Assembly (NCBI GenBank): GCA_030633225.1
Contig: DAOVTF010000076.1
Location: forward strand, 1-7,981
Source of the DNA: Flavobacteriaceae bacterium
Lineage (GTDB): Bacteria > Bacteroidota > Bacteroidia > Flavobacteriales > Flavobacteriaceae
Length of the DNA stretch: 7,981 nt
Direction of reading: 5' to 3'
Under the pieces are notes generated by a model. The model had not been told where the DNA came from and did not search any database. It was given only the letters and a program-made list of their open reading frames with translations. The position numbers were made by a program, and so were the translations under genes. Positions 1 to 7,011 of this stretch are shown here, piece after piece. Positions within the stretch are counted from its first letter, which is position 1; each line of letters starts with the position of its first letter.

Positions 1-899
1 ACATTGGTGGATAACGCATTTAAAGAGTCAGCGCCAAATATTGCAGTAATTACTGTACCCAATAAAACATATAAGACAATAATTGAAATTCCATAAATTA
101 TTGCATTTCTAATTCCAACCGCTTTATTCTTACTTTGTTTGGTAAAAAAGCTAACCGTCATTGGAATCATTGGCAAACCACAAGGAGTTCATAAAGCCGC
201 TATGTCTGCAAATAATCTTAAGATGAATAAGGTCCAAAGACTTTTTTTCTTTTGCGATTTTTCTTTTTTATCTATTTCAATTTTTAAAGAATTAGAATCT
301 GAGCTTGAGATTCCTGATTTCTCTGCAATAGCATCGTTATTTTGAGGTTTTGTGGTTTCTACTTTTGCAGGAATCACATTGGTATTTTGAAGAAAACTTT
401 TGTCTTGGGTATCTATAGTCTTGGAGGTGTCAGTTTCAACTTTTCCTTGAACTTCAAAAACAATATCAACGTCGGTAGGAGGTAAGCAATTTGTATCATC
501 GCAAACCATAAATTCTAAAGTTTCATTTATGGTAAGTTTTTTATTGGTAAGTACTTTAATTCTCTGTTTAAAAACAGCCTCTTTTTCAAAGTATTTGATA
601 TCCATTTCAAAAACATCATCAAATGCTTCATGCCCCTTACCTTCAGTTGTTGACCCTATAAGTTCAAACTGATTTTCTACATTTTTAAAACTAAAAGAAG
701 TAGGAATAGGGCCATTGTCAGGAACATTTTGTGAATATAAATGCCATCCTCCTTCAATGGTAGCTTTTACAACCAAATCAAATTCAGATTCATTAACATT
801 TTCTACCGAAGTTTGCCACTTTACTGGTTCGTGAATTTGAGCATTTGTTAATGCTGAAATAAAGAGGAACAATACTAAAACATGCTTTATTATTTTCAT
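1..899 (-). pseudogene. dsbD: Thiol:disulfide interchange protein DsbD, interrupted by an in-frame TGA and cut by the left window edge
   Basis: DsbD-type proteins carry electrons from cytoplasmic thioredoxin across the inner membrane to periplasmic thiol proteins. The visible N-terminus has a signal peptide (residues 1-20, ending in SALTNA). A DsbD alpha-like periplasmic domain follows at about 21-150, with the redox pair C133 and C138 in a CDDTNC motif. A Ser/Lys-rich linker runs to about 219, and the first membrane helix of the CcdA-like domain starts at SLWTLFIL. A TGA at 191-189 ends the frame after 236 residues. Past it the same frame stays open to base 1 and reads TPCGLPMIPMTVSFF and GADSLNALSTN, typical of the flavobacterial DsbD membrane domain, so this is an interruption and not a natural end. 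The start at 899 overlaps the tilS stop by ATGA, implying co-transcription. Family identity is clear. Whether the stop is a true mutation or a sequence error cannot be decided here. Confidence 0.82.
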
Positions 900-2254
900 C
901 TGGCGAATTCTATTTTTAATATATTTTTGGTGTTGTTTGTAATTTTAAACCTATCATCAAGGCGATTATTTATTACCCAAACAATTTTATTTTCTGAGCA
1001 AAGTAACCAAATATTTTCTTTTTCTAAAAGAGATAATTTTTCATCTTTAAAATATTTGCTTAATTTTTTTTTACCCTGCATCCCTATTGGATAAAAATAG
1101 TCGCCATTTTTCCATTTTCTTACATGTAACGGAAAGCTTAACAAAGCTTTATCAATGTGGATTATGTTTTTTGCAACATTTTTCAATTTAGAGATTTTTA
1201 ATTCATTGTTATTTAAAGAATCAATTTTTAGTTTTAAATCTCTTTGTCCGTTAGGCAAATCATTAATTTTTAATTCGCTGTTATTTAAGGTAATTTCATA
1301 TTTAAAATCTTTGTATTTTTTGGTGTAGATTTTACTCAACACCAAATAATCACGGTCTTTTAATAAACGATGTGTTTTTGAAAAAACTTGTTTTCCGGAT
1401 TGGGTATGGATCAGCGAAGCAACATCATCCCATTCCGTAAAACCATATTCATTAAAAAGTTCAAATAAGTAAGCTTTAGGATGATTTAAAGGTTTTAATT
1501 TTTTAATATCAAAATTTAAAGAGTTATCCCCTTTAGTAATTACTTCACTTTTAATCTTATTAATTATATCATTTATTATTTGCTGACTTCCCTGTAAATG
1601 TTCTAAGGTTTTAGAAAATGAGTCCATAAAATTTGGATTCAATTCTTTAAAAACAGGAACCAAGTCATGACGAATTTTATTTCTTAAATATTTAGTTTCT
1701 AAATTACTTTGATCTTCTCTCCAGGTTATATTATTTTCTTTAGCATAATGTTCAATTTCTTTTCTTGTAAAAGGTAATAAAGTACGAATGGTTTTATTAT
1801 TTACAGCTGGAATACCAATTAAACCATCAAGTCCGGTACCACGTGAAAAATTAATTAAAAAAGTTTCTAAACTGTCATCAGCATGATGAGCGGTGAGTAA
1901 GAAATCAAATTTATTTTCGTTTAATAATTCTTCAAACCATTTATATCGCAATTCTCTTGCCGCCATTTGAATGGAGACGCCCTTTTTTGCTGCAAATTCA
2001 TTTGTATTAAAATGAGTTACAAAAATAGGAATTTGTAAAGTATTTGCTTTCTTTTTTACGAACTCTTCATCGAGATCAGATTCATTTTCCCGCAATTTAA
2101 AATTACAATGTGCTATAGAAATATTGTATTTTAATTGATATAACAAAGAAGTTAATACCATGCTGTCAATACCCCCTGAATTAGCAATGAGTAATTTTTT
2201 ATTTTTTAAAAATGAAAAATTAGTACTTATATGTTTTTGAAAATCAAGAAGCAA
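896..2254 (-). CDS. tilS: tRNA(Ile)-lysidine synthetase TilS
   Basis: TilS converts C34 of the CAU-anticodon tRNA-Ile to lysidine using ATP and lysine, so that the tRNA reads AUA and is charged with isoleucine. It acts in the cytoplasm and is normally essential. The 452-residue protein has the PP-loop ATPase motif SGGIDS at 26-31, AHCNF at 48-52, HHADD at 123-127, RGTGLDG at 138-144 and the conserved RNKIRHDL near 191-198. The C-terminal TilS domain (about 374-437) contains VRKWKNGDYFYPIGM, KKLSKYFKDEK and RLDDRF. The start is TTG at 2254: an in-frame stop (2278-2276) lies just upstream, no ATG lies between, and the next Met is inside the ATP motif. N25 sits where Val or Thr is usual before SGG. 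A short internal repeat lies at residues 323-331 and 347-355. The gene follows the ctp terminator, has its own candidate promoter and overlaps dsbD by 4 bases. Confidence 0.95.
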   Translation of the reverse strand: MLLDFQKHISTNFSFLKNKKLLIANSGGIDSMVLTSLLYQLKYNISIAHCNFKLRENESDLDEEFVKKKANTLQIPIFVTHFNTNEFAAKKGVSIQMAARELRYKWFEELLNENKFDFLLTAHHADDSLETFLINFSRGTGLDGLIGIPAVNNKTIRTLLPFTRKEIEHYAKENNITWREDQSNLETKYLRNKIRHDLVPVFKELNPNFMDSFSKTLEHLQGSQQIINDIINKIKSEVITKGDNSLNFDIKKLKPLNHPKAYLFELFNEYGFTEWDDVASLIHTQSGKQVFSKTHRLLKDRDYLVLSKIYTKKYKDFKYEITLNNSELKINDLPNGQRDLKLKIDSLNNNELKISKLKNVAKNIIHIDKALLSFPLHVRKWKNGDYFYPIGMQGKKKLSKYFKDEKLSLLEKENIWLLCSENKIVWVINNRLDDRFKITNNTKNILKIEFAR

Positions 2255-2281
2255 TATGATATTTTTTGAAATTAATTATTG

Positions 2282-2289
2282 CAAAGATA
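2282..2289 (-). promoter_or_regulatory. Candidate -7 element upstream of tilS
   Basis: On the minus strand this reads TATCTTTG, matching the Bacteroidetes -7 consensus TAnnTTTG. It lies between the ctp terminator and the tilS TTG start, 27 bases before the start codon, so transcription would begin with a leader of roughly 20 bases. I see no TTG-type -33 element at the usual distance, so this is a half match in AT-rich DNA. Confidence 0.45.
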
Positions 2290-2312
2290 ATTTTTAAGAA
2301 TGAACCTCTAAT

Positions 2313-2354
2313 AAAAAAAGCCCTTAATAAATTATTTTATTAAGGGCTTTTTTT
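2313..2354 (-). terminator. Intrinsic terminator downstream of ctp
   Basis: This is a perfect inverted repeat with 19-base arms (2313-2331 and 2336-2354) and a 4-base loop. Its core is GCCCTTAATAAA / TTTATTAAGGGC, with seven A upstream and seven T downstream of the core. It begins 12 bases after the ctp stop and, read on the minus strand, ends in a T run, as expected of a Rho-independent terminator. It should separate ctp transcription from tilS. The symmetric A and T tracts would also allow termination in the other direction, but no plus-strand gene runs into it. Confidence 0.9.
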
Positions 2355-2366
2355 ATAAATGATAAT

Positions 2367-4580
2367 TTAGTTTTTAACCAAAAGATTTTTTCTAATTTTT
2401 AACTCAGATAAAACGGTTAAAGCTTCTTCAACATAAATATCTTTTTTTAGATTTTTATGCCAAATATCACGCTTTTTAGCCAGTACAGAGTCTTTTGCTA
2501 TTATAGGAATTTCATAATTGGGCGATTTAAAATCAAGACTGCTTTCATAATCTGCAATCATTTCAAACTCTTTGCTTTCCGCTTCATGATCTTCAATGTC
2601 TTTTTTATAACCTTTATAATCCAAACTTATATTTTTATCATCTCTTCCTTTTTTCAACCAATGAGCTTTGGTGTCAATCAATATAAAATTAGGGTTAGAA
2701 AGAATTCTTTCTTTACTATTATTTATTACTTTATGAAAATTCTCATAGATATCAACCTGTCCATATTCAGCAGCCTCTATTTTATCCCATGACAATGGAT
2801 TTTTTTCATCACGCTCACCAATTTCTAAATAGGTATAATTATCAGGCATGGCAATATCACTTACAACACCTTTTAATTGAGTTGAACCACCATTGATTCT
2901 ATAAAACTTTTGAATTGTCATTTTTAAAGCACCTAATTCTTTAGAATATTTAAAATAATTATTTAGCGGTAAAACATTTTGAACAGTGCCTTTACCAAAA
3001 GTTTGTTTACTTCCAATAATTATAGCTCTATTATAGTCTTGCATAGCAGCAGCAAAAATCTCAGAAGCTGAAGCAGATAGTTCATTAACCAATACTACCA
3101 AAGGCCCATTCCATTGAATTCTATGGTCTTTATCAGATCTTACATTGGCTTTTTCACCACGATATTTTACCTGAACTACTGGTCCGTCTTCAATAAATAA
3201 ACCAGCAATTTCTATAGCAGTTTTTAAAGAACCACCACCATTATTTCTAAGGTCTATCAATAAACCTTCAACGTTTTCTTTTTTCAAACGAGCAATTTCC
3301 CGCTCCATATCTGTAGCAGAATTACGGAAATTTTTTTCGTTAAAATCAATATAAAATTTTGGTAAATTAATTATTCCAAAATTTCTTCCATCTACCTTAA
3401 CAACACTTGATTTAGCAAAGGTTTCTTCTAATTCAACCACATCTCTAATAATAGAAATAACATCAACAGAACCATCAAGTTTTTTAATTGTAAGTTTTAC
3501 TTCTGTGCCTTTTTTACCTTTGATATATTCAATTGCATCATCTAAACGCATACCAACAATATCAACCGGCGGTTCATTACCTTGGGCGACTTTTATAATT
3601 AAATCTCCAACTTCTAACTCACCTGCTCTCCATGCCGGACCGCCAGAAATTAATTCAGCAACTCGGGTGTAATCATCTTTTTTTTGTAATCTAGCACCTA
3701 TACCTTCTAGTTTACCGGACATACTTTGATCAAAACGCTTTTTGTCTTTGGGTGCAAAATAATTAGTATGAGGGTCAAATTGAATGGTTAATGAATTAAT
3801 AAAAACAGAGAACCAATCGGTATCATCTAATTCACTCATAAGAACATATAAATCATCCAAGCTTTTTTCTGTGGCTTCACGGGATTCAAATTCTAATTCA
3901 TCAAAAGTTTTTATAGTATTGGTTTTTTTATTTTCAGAAACGTCTTTTTCATTAATAAGTTCTACAACTTCACCTTGAACCATTTTACGTTCAACAAAAT
4001 CTTTAGATTCTTTTTTATCTGTAAAAGATTCTTGTAATTCAATTTTTTCGTGTAAACGAGAAAGTGTACCAATTTTTAATTGATATTGCCAATTTTTAAT
4101 TAATTCGGCTTGAGTTTTTGAAAAGGGTTTTTCAGTATAGTCAACATTAAAATTACCTTCTTTTTCAAAATCAAAAGGAGTTTTTAAAATTTCTTTATAG
4201 TAATATTTTGATTCATCTACTCTTTGAAGAAATCTATTGTAAACCATATTATAAAAAGAAAGGTCTTCACTTTTTATTTGATCATCAATTAAATATTTAT
4301 AAACAGAAAACTCATCAATATCACTTTGTAAAAAGAATCGTCTATAAGGATCTAATGCATCTATAAAGTCAGTAAAAACTTTTTCAGAGTAAGCATCATT
4401 TATTTGTTGAGGCTCATAATGACCCTGTTTTAAGGCGTACCTAATCAGTCCGATTAGTATTTTATCTTTTTCAGGGTCTGGTTTATTAACTATTTGAAAG
4501 CTAAAAAATAAACCAGCCAATATAATTATTGGTAAAATTATTTTATATTTTTTCTTCATAAAAAAGATTATTTTTCTCAT
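2367..4580 (-). CDS. prc: Tail-specific (C-terminal processing) protease, S41 family
   Basis: This periplasmic serine protease cleaves proteins from or near their C-terminus; E. coli Prc/Tsp is the model. The 737-residue protein begins with a basic stretch and a hydrophobic segment (about 13-30), a signal peptide or anchor without a lipobox Cys. The N-terminal Tsp helical domain spans about 40-265, and a PDZ domain about 285-375 (GIGARL, GGPAWRAGELEVGDLI). The S41 domain spans about 395-585, and the C-terminal Prc extension about 590-730. By alignment with E. coli S430/D441/K455, the catalytic residues are S504 in SASASEIF, D515 in AAMQDY and K530 in TFGKGTVQ. Length and domain order match full-length Prc and not the shorter CtpA type. 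The start at 4580 is the longest; the ATG at 4559 (MKKKYKI) gives a more usual signal sequence and is equally possible. The gene is monocistronic, with a terminator after it and a divergent promoter region before it. Confidence 0.94.
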   Translation of the reverse strand: MRKIIFFMKKKYKIILPIIILAGLFFSFQIVNKPDPEKDKILIGLIRYALKQGHYEPQQINDAYSEKVFTDFIDALDPYRRFFLQSDIDEFSVYKYLIDDQIKSEDLSFYNMVYNRFLQRVDESKYYYKEILKTPFDFEKEGNFNVDYTEKPFSKTQAELIKNWQYQLKIGTLSRLHEKIELQESFTDKKESKDFVERKMVQGEVVELINEKDVSENKKTNTIKTFDELEFESREATEKSLDDLYVLMSELDDTDWFSVFINSLTIQFDPHTNYFAPKDKKRFDQSMSGKLEGIGARLQKKDDYTRVAELISGGPAWRAGELEVGDLIIKVAQGNEPPVDIVGMRLDDAIEYIKGKKGTEVKLTIKKLDGSVDVISIIRDVVELEETFAKSSVVKVDGRNFGIINLPKFYIDFNEKNFRNSATDMEREIARLKKENVEGLLIDLRNNGGGSLKTAIEIAGLFIEDGPVVQVKYRGEKANVRSDKDHRIQWNGPLVVLVNELSASASEIFAAAMQDYNRAIIIGSKQTFGKGTVQNVLPLNNYFKYSKELGALKMTIQKFYRINGGSTQLKGVVSDIAMPDNYTYLEIGERDEKNPLSWDKIEAAEYGQVDIYENFHKVINNSKERILSNPNFILIDTKAHWLKKGRDDKNISLDYKGYKKDIEDHEAESKEFEMIADYESSLDFKSPNYEIPIIAKDSVLAKKRDIWHKNLKKDIYVEEALTVLSELKIRKNLLVKN

Positions 4581-4629
4581 TAATTAATGATCATTCATTG
4601 TTCAAAAACCTTCATTTTTATATTTAAAA

Positions 4630-4637
4630 CAAACCTA
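4630..4637 (-). promoter_or_regulatory. Candidate -7 element for ctp
   Basis: The minus strand reads TAGGTTTG, a match to TAnnTTTG, 49 bases before the ATG at 4580. Transcription would start near 4623 and give a leader of about 40 bases that includes the AATGATCATT palindrome. No TTG-type -33 element is visible at the expected spacing. Confidence 0.45.
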
Positions 4638-4776
4638 GTTTTTGATTGATTTCCAGTAATTTTCTAATAAAATTAGAAAAAATATATCTATTGATTTAAC
4701 AATAGTATACAATAATAGATTAATTTTCTCACAATTAAATGTTAATCACAAACTAATAATTAGAAAATAAAATCTC

Positions 4777-4784
4777 TAAATTTG
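4777..4784 (+). promoter_or_regulatory. Candidate -7 element for the surE-lpxB operon
   Basis: The sequence TAAATTTG matches the Bacteroidetes -7 consensus TAnnTTTG and lies 17 bases before the surE ATG. It would give a very short leader of around 10 bases. One copy of the decamer AATTAGAAAA lies just upstream (4758-4767). There is no clear -33 TTG, so support is positional plus half of the consensus. Confidence 0.5.
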
Positions 4785-4801
4785 TTTAAAATACCAAAAC
4801 C

Positions 4802-5569
4802 ATGCCAAAACGACCATTAATTTTAGTTACCAATGACGACGGTATAACCGCACCCGGAATTAGAACATTAATTTCAGTAATGAACGAGATTGGCGATGTT
4901 GTCGTTATTGCACCCGATAGCCCACAAAGTGGTATGGGTCATGCTATAACTTTAGATTCGACAATTTATTGTGATGCAGTAACTATTGATGAAGGAGATC
5001 AATTAGAATATCGTTGTTCGGGAACCCCTGCAGATTGTGTTAAAATGGCTATTAGTGAGATTTTAAATAAAAAACCAGACCTGTGTGTTTCTGGTATTAA
5101 TCATGGATCAAACTCATCTATTAATGTAATTTATTCAGGTACAATGAGTGCTGCCATTGAAGCCGGCATAGAAGGAATTCCAGCCATCGGTTTTTCTTTA
5201 TTGGATTATTCTTGGAACGCAAATTTTGAGGGGTTAAAAAAACACATTAAAAAATTAGCTTTAGAGGTTTTACAAAACGGATTACCCGATGGAGTCGTAT
5301 TAAACGTGAATTTTCCGAAAACAGAAAATGATTTTAAAGGAATTAAGGTGTGCCGACAAGCTCGCGCCAATTGGGTTGAAGAATTTGATAAAAGGACAAA
5401 TCCGCAAGGAAAAGAATATTACTGGCTTACAGGAAAATTTGTAAATCTAGATCAAGGCGAAGATACAGATGTTTGGGCCTTAGAGAATGAACTTGTTTCT
5501 GTGGTTCCTGTTCATTTTGATTTAACAGCGCATCATTTTATTCAAAAGTTAAATTCTTGGGATTTATGA
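4802..5569 (+). CDS. surE: 5'/3'-nucleotidase SurE
   Basis: SurE is a metal-dependent cytoplasmic phosphatase that dephosphorylates nucleoside 5'- and 3'-monophosphates and, in some species, short polyphosphate; it is linked to stationary-phase survival. The 255-residue length is usual for the family. The metal-binding motif TNDDG lies at 10-14, with D12 and D13. S43 lies in SPQSGMGHAIT and N100 in VSGINHGSN. These correspond to the four metal ligands known from Thermotoga SurE (D8, D9, S39, N95). CSGTPADCV (72-80) and YSGTMSAAIEA (111-121) are also typical. The ATG at 4802 places the first beta strand, PLILVTNDDG, right after the N-terminus. This is the first gene of the plus-strand operon, and its TGA overlaps the next ATG. 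I see no missing residue. Confidence 0.96.
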   Translation: MPKRPLILVTNDDGITAPGIRTLISVMNEIGDVVVIAPDSPQSGMGHAITLDSTIYCDAVTIDEGDQLEYRCSGTPADCVKMAISEILNKKPDLCVSGINHGSNSSINVIYSGTMSAAIEAGIEGIPAIGFSLLDYSWNANFEGLKKHIKKLALEVLQNGLPDGVVLNVNFPKTENDFKGIKVCRQARANWVEEFDKRTNPQGKEYYWLTGKFVNLDQGEDTDVWALENELVSVVPVHFDLTAHHFIQKLNSWDL

Positions 5570-5847
5570 TTAAAAAAGAAATTTTAATTGGATTTTTAGT
5601 AGCATTGATCGCTACCGTTTTTGGCTTTTATATTTACGTAGAATTTGTTTTACCTTATTCATTTAATGAGTCTTTAAAAATATTAAAGGAAGAAAGTTTG
5701 TGGGGCAAAGTATTAGGTCTGGCAGCAATACCTAATTTATTGGTATTTTACCTTTTTTTAAAAAAGAAACAAGATTATAGAGCAAGAGGTGTTTTATTAG
5801 AAACATTTGTGATTGCATTTTTTATTTTATTATCTATGTTTATTTAG
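5566..5847 (+). CDS. Small inner-membrane protein of unknown function between surE and lpxB
   Basis: This 93-residue protein has three predicted membrane helices: about 6-26 (ILIGFLVALIATVFGFYIYV), 48-66 (VLGLAAIPNLLVFYLFL) and 76-93 at the C-terminus. A polar loop at 32-46 (SFNESLKILKEESLW) follows helix 1, and a basic stretch (KKKQDYRAR) lies between helices 2 and 3. By the positive-inside rule that basic loop is probably cytoplasmic. The ATG at 5566 forms an ATGA overlap with the surE stop and is preferred over an in-frame TTG at 5557 that lies inside surE. The frame ends in TAG directly followed by TAA. I do not recognise a domain with a known function. From memory, a similar small protein occupies this slot in related flavobacterial genomes. 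Translational coupling to surE and position before lpxB hint at an envelope role, but no function is assigned. Confidence 0.8.
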   Translation: MIKKEILIGFLVALIATVFGFYIYVEFVLPYSFNESLKILKEESLWGKVLGLAAIPNLLVFYLFLKKKQDYRARGVLLETFVIAFFILLSMFI

Positions 5848-5872
5848 TAATAATTAATCAAAATAGTAAACT

Positions 5873-6991
5873 TTGAAATATTATATTATTGCCGGAGAAG
5901 CCTCAGGCGACTTACACGCTTCAAATTTGATGAAAGCACTTTTAGTAGAAGACGAACATGCTGAGTTTCGTTTTTGGGGAGGAGATTTAATGTCAGATAT
6001 TGGTGGTAGTACTAATTTAGTAAAGCACTATAGAGAATTAGCTTTTATGGGTTTTGTTGAAGTGATTATGAATTTACGAACCATTTTAAACAATATAAAA
6101 AATTGTAAAAAAGACATTTCAATCTACAAGCCAGATGTTTTAGTTTTAATTGATTACCCAGGTTTTAATATGCGAATTGCCGAGTTTGCAAAACAAAAAA
6201 AGATTCCGGTTCATTATTATATTTCACCACAAATTTGGGCTTGGAAAGAAAATCGTATTAAAAAAATAAAACGGGATGTTGATGAAATGTATGTGATCTT
6301 ACCTTTTGAAAAAGATTCTTATCAGAACAAACATAATTTGCCAGTTCATTTTGTTGGCCATCCTTTATTAGATGCTATAGCTGATAGAGAAAAAACCAAT
6401 CTGGTGCAATTTCGTAAAGAAAATAATTTAAATGAAAAACCAATTGTTGCACTTTTACCAGGAAGTAGAAAACAAGAAATAACTAAGATGCTTTCTGTAA
6501 TGTTAAAAATGGTAGATAAGTTTACTGATCATCAATTTGTTATTGCTGGAGCACCTAGTCAGGATTTGAATTTTTACAAACAATTTATAAAGAACAATGA
6601 TGTAGCAATTGTTGAAAATAAAACATACGATCTATTATCCATTTCCAATGCAGCACTGGTAACTTCAGGAACAGCAACTTTAGAAACAGCATTATTTAAA
6701 GTGCCCGAAGTTGTTTGCTATAAAGGCAATGCTATTTCTTACCAAATAGGAAAGAGGTTGGTTAAAAATATTAAATATATTTCTTTGGTGAATCTAATTT
6801 TAGATAAAGAATCGGTTACCGAATTAATTCAAGATGATTTTAATGAAAAACGTTTGGAAAATGAACTTTTTAAAATTTTAGATCATAAATACCGTGAAGA
6901 GATATTTGATGATTATTATGAGCTAGAGCAAAAACTAGGTGGTAAAGGCGCAAGTGAAATCACAGCAAAATTGATTATCAAGAATTCGTAA
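5873..6991 (+). CDS. lpxB: Lipid-A-disaccharide synthase LpxB
   Basis: LpxB is a family GT19 glycosyltransferase at the inner face of the cytoplasmic membrane. It joins UDP-2,3-diacylglucosamine and lipid X to give lipid A disaccharide 1-phosphate, releasing UDP. The 372-residue length is normal. Motifs seen are AGEASGD (7-13), FWGGDLM (34-40), DYPGFN (94-99), SPQIWAWK (118-125), VGHPLLD (161-167), LLPGSRKQEI (194-203) and SGTATLE (265-271), spread over two Rossmann-like halves (GT-B fold). The start is TTG at 5873: an in-frame TAA lies at 5867-5869, only one codon separates them, and the first strand, KYYIIAGEASGD, begins immediately. It is the third gene of the surE operon, 25 bases after the membrane protein. 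Its presence indicates that this organism makes lipid A. Confidence 0.96.
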   Translation: MKYYIIAGEASGDLHASNLMKALLVEDEHAEFRFWGGDLMSDIGGSTNLVKHYRELAFMGFVEVIMNLRTILNNIKNCKKDISIYKPDVLVLIDYPGFNMRIAEFAKQKKIPVHYYISPQIWAWKENRIKKIKRDVDEMYVILPFEKDSYQNKHNLPVHFVGHPLLDAIADREKTNLVQFRKENNLNEKPIVALLPGSRKQEITKMLSVMLKMVDKFTDHQFVIAGAPSQDLNFYKQFIKNNDVAIVENKTYDLLSISNAALVTSGTATLETALFKVPEVVCYKGNAISYQIGKRLVKNIKYISLVNLILDKESVTELIQDDFNEKRLENELFKILDHKYREEIFDDYYELEQKLGGKGASEITAKLIIKNS

Positions 6992-7011
6992 AAAATATTG
7001 AATATAAATAA

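Larger units (their letters stand above)
4581..4801. other. Divergent intergenic region between ctp and surE
   Basis: This 221-base AT-rich gap holds no gene. It contains a candidate -7 element for each direction and a perfect 10-base palindrome AATGATCATT (4586-4595) in the ctp leader. A 9-base inverted repeat with a 3-base loop lies at 4660-4680 (TTTTCTAAT / ATTAGAAAA), and a second inverted repeat, CTATTG / CAATAG, at 4688-4705. The decamer AATTAGAAAA occurs twice, at 4671-4680 and 4758-4767. Such repeats are easy to get by chance in DNA this AT-rich, so an operator role is only a possibility. Confidence 0.6.

Noticed and set aside
189..191. TGA in dsbD as a selenocysteine codon
   Set aside because: The position is normally Leu in the family as I know it, not Cys. 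No clear bacterial SECIS hairpin follows the TGA, and selenocysteine use is not expected in flavobacteria. A check would be the presence of selA/selB/selC in the genome.
189..191. TGA read as a sense codon by an alternative genetic code
   Set aside because: tilS and surE both end in TGA exactly at ATGA overlaps with the next gene, and Trp is encoded by TGG in the window, so TGA is a normal stop here.
139..345. Plus-strand open frame opposite dsbD
   Set aside because: It is antisense to a recognisable dsbD frame and its translation has no family resemblance.
882..1094. Plus-strand open frame opposite tilS
   Set aside because: It is hydrophobic only because it is antisense to AT-rich coding sequence; the tilS C-terminal domain motifs are on the other strand.
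2457..2792. Plus-strand open frame opposite ctp, 111 codons
   Set aside because: It is rich in Phe/Ile/Tyr, as expected for the antisense of Lys/Glu-rich coding; the Prc C-terminal extension is on the minus strand.
3784..3978. Plus-strand open frame opposite ctp, 64 codons
   Set aside because: It is a low-complexity Ser-rich translation, antisense to the Prc helical domain.
5557..5565. Earlier TTG start for the small membrane protein
   Set aside because: It would extend the protein by only three residues into surE; the ATG at 5566 gives the standard ATGA coupling and a more typical MIKKE start before helix 1.
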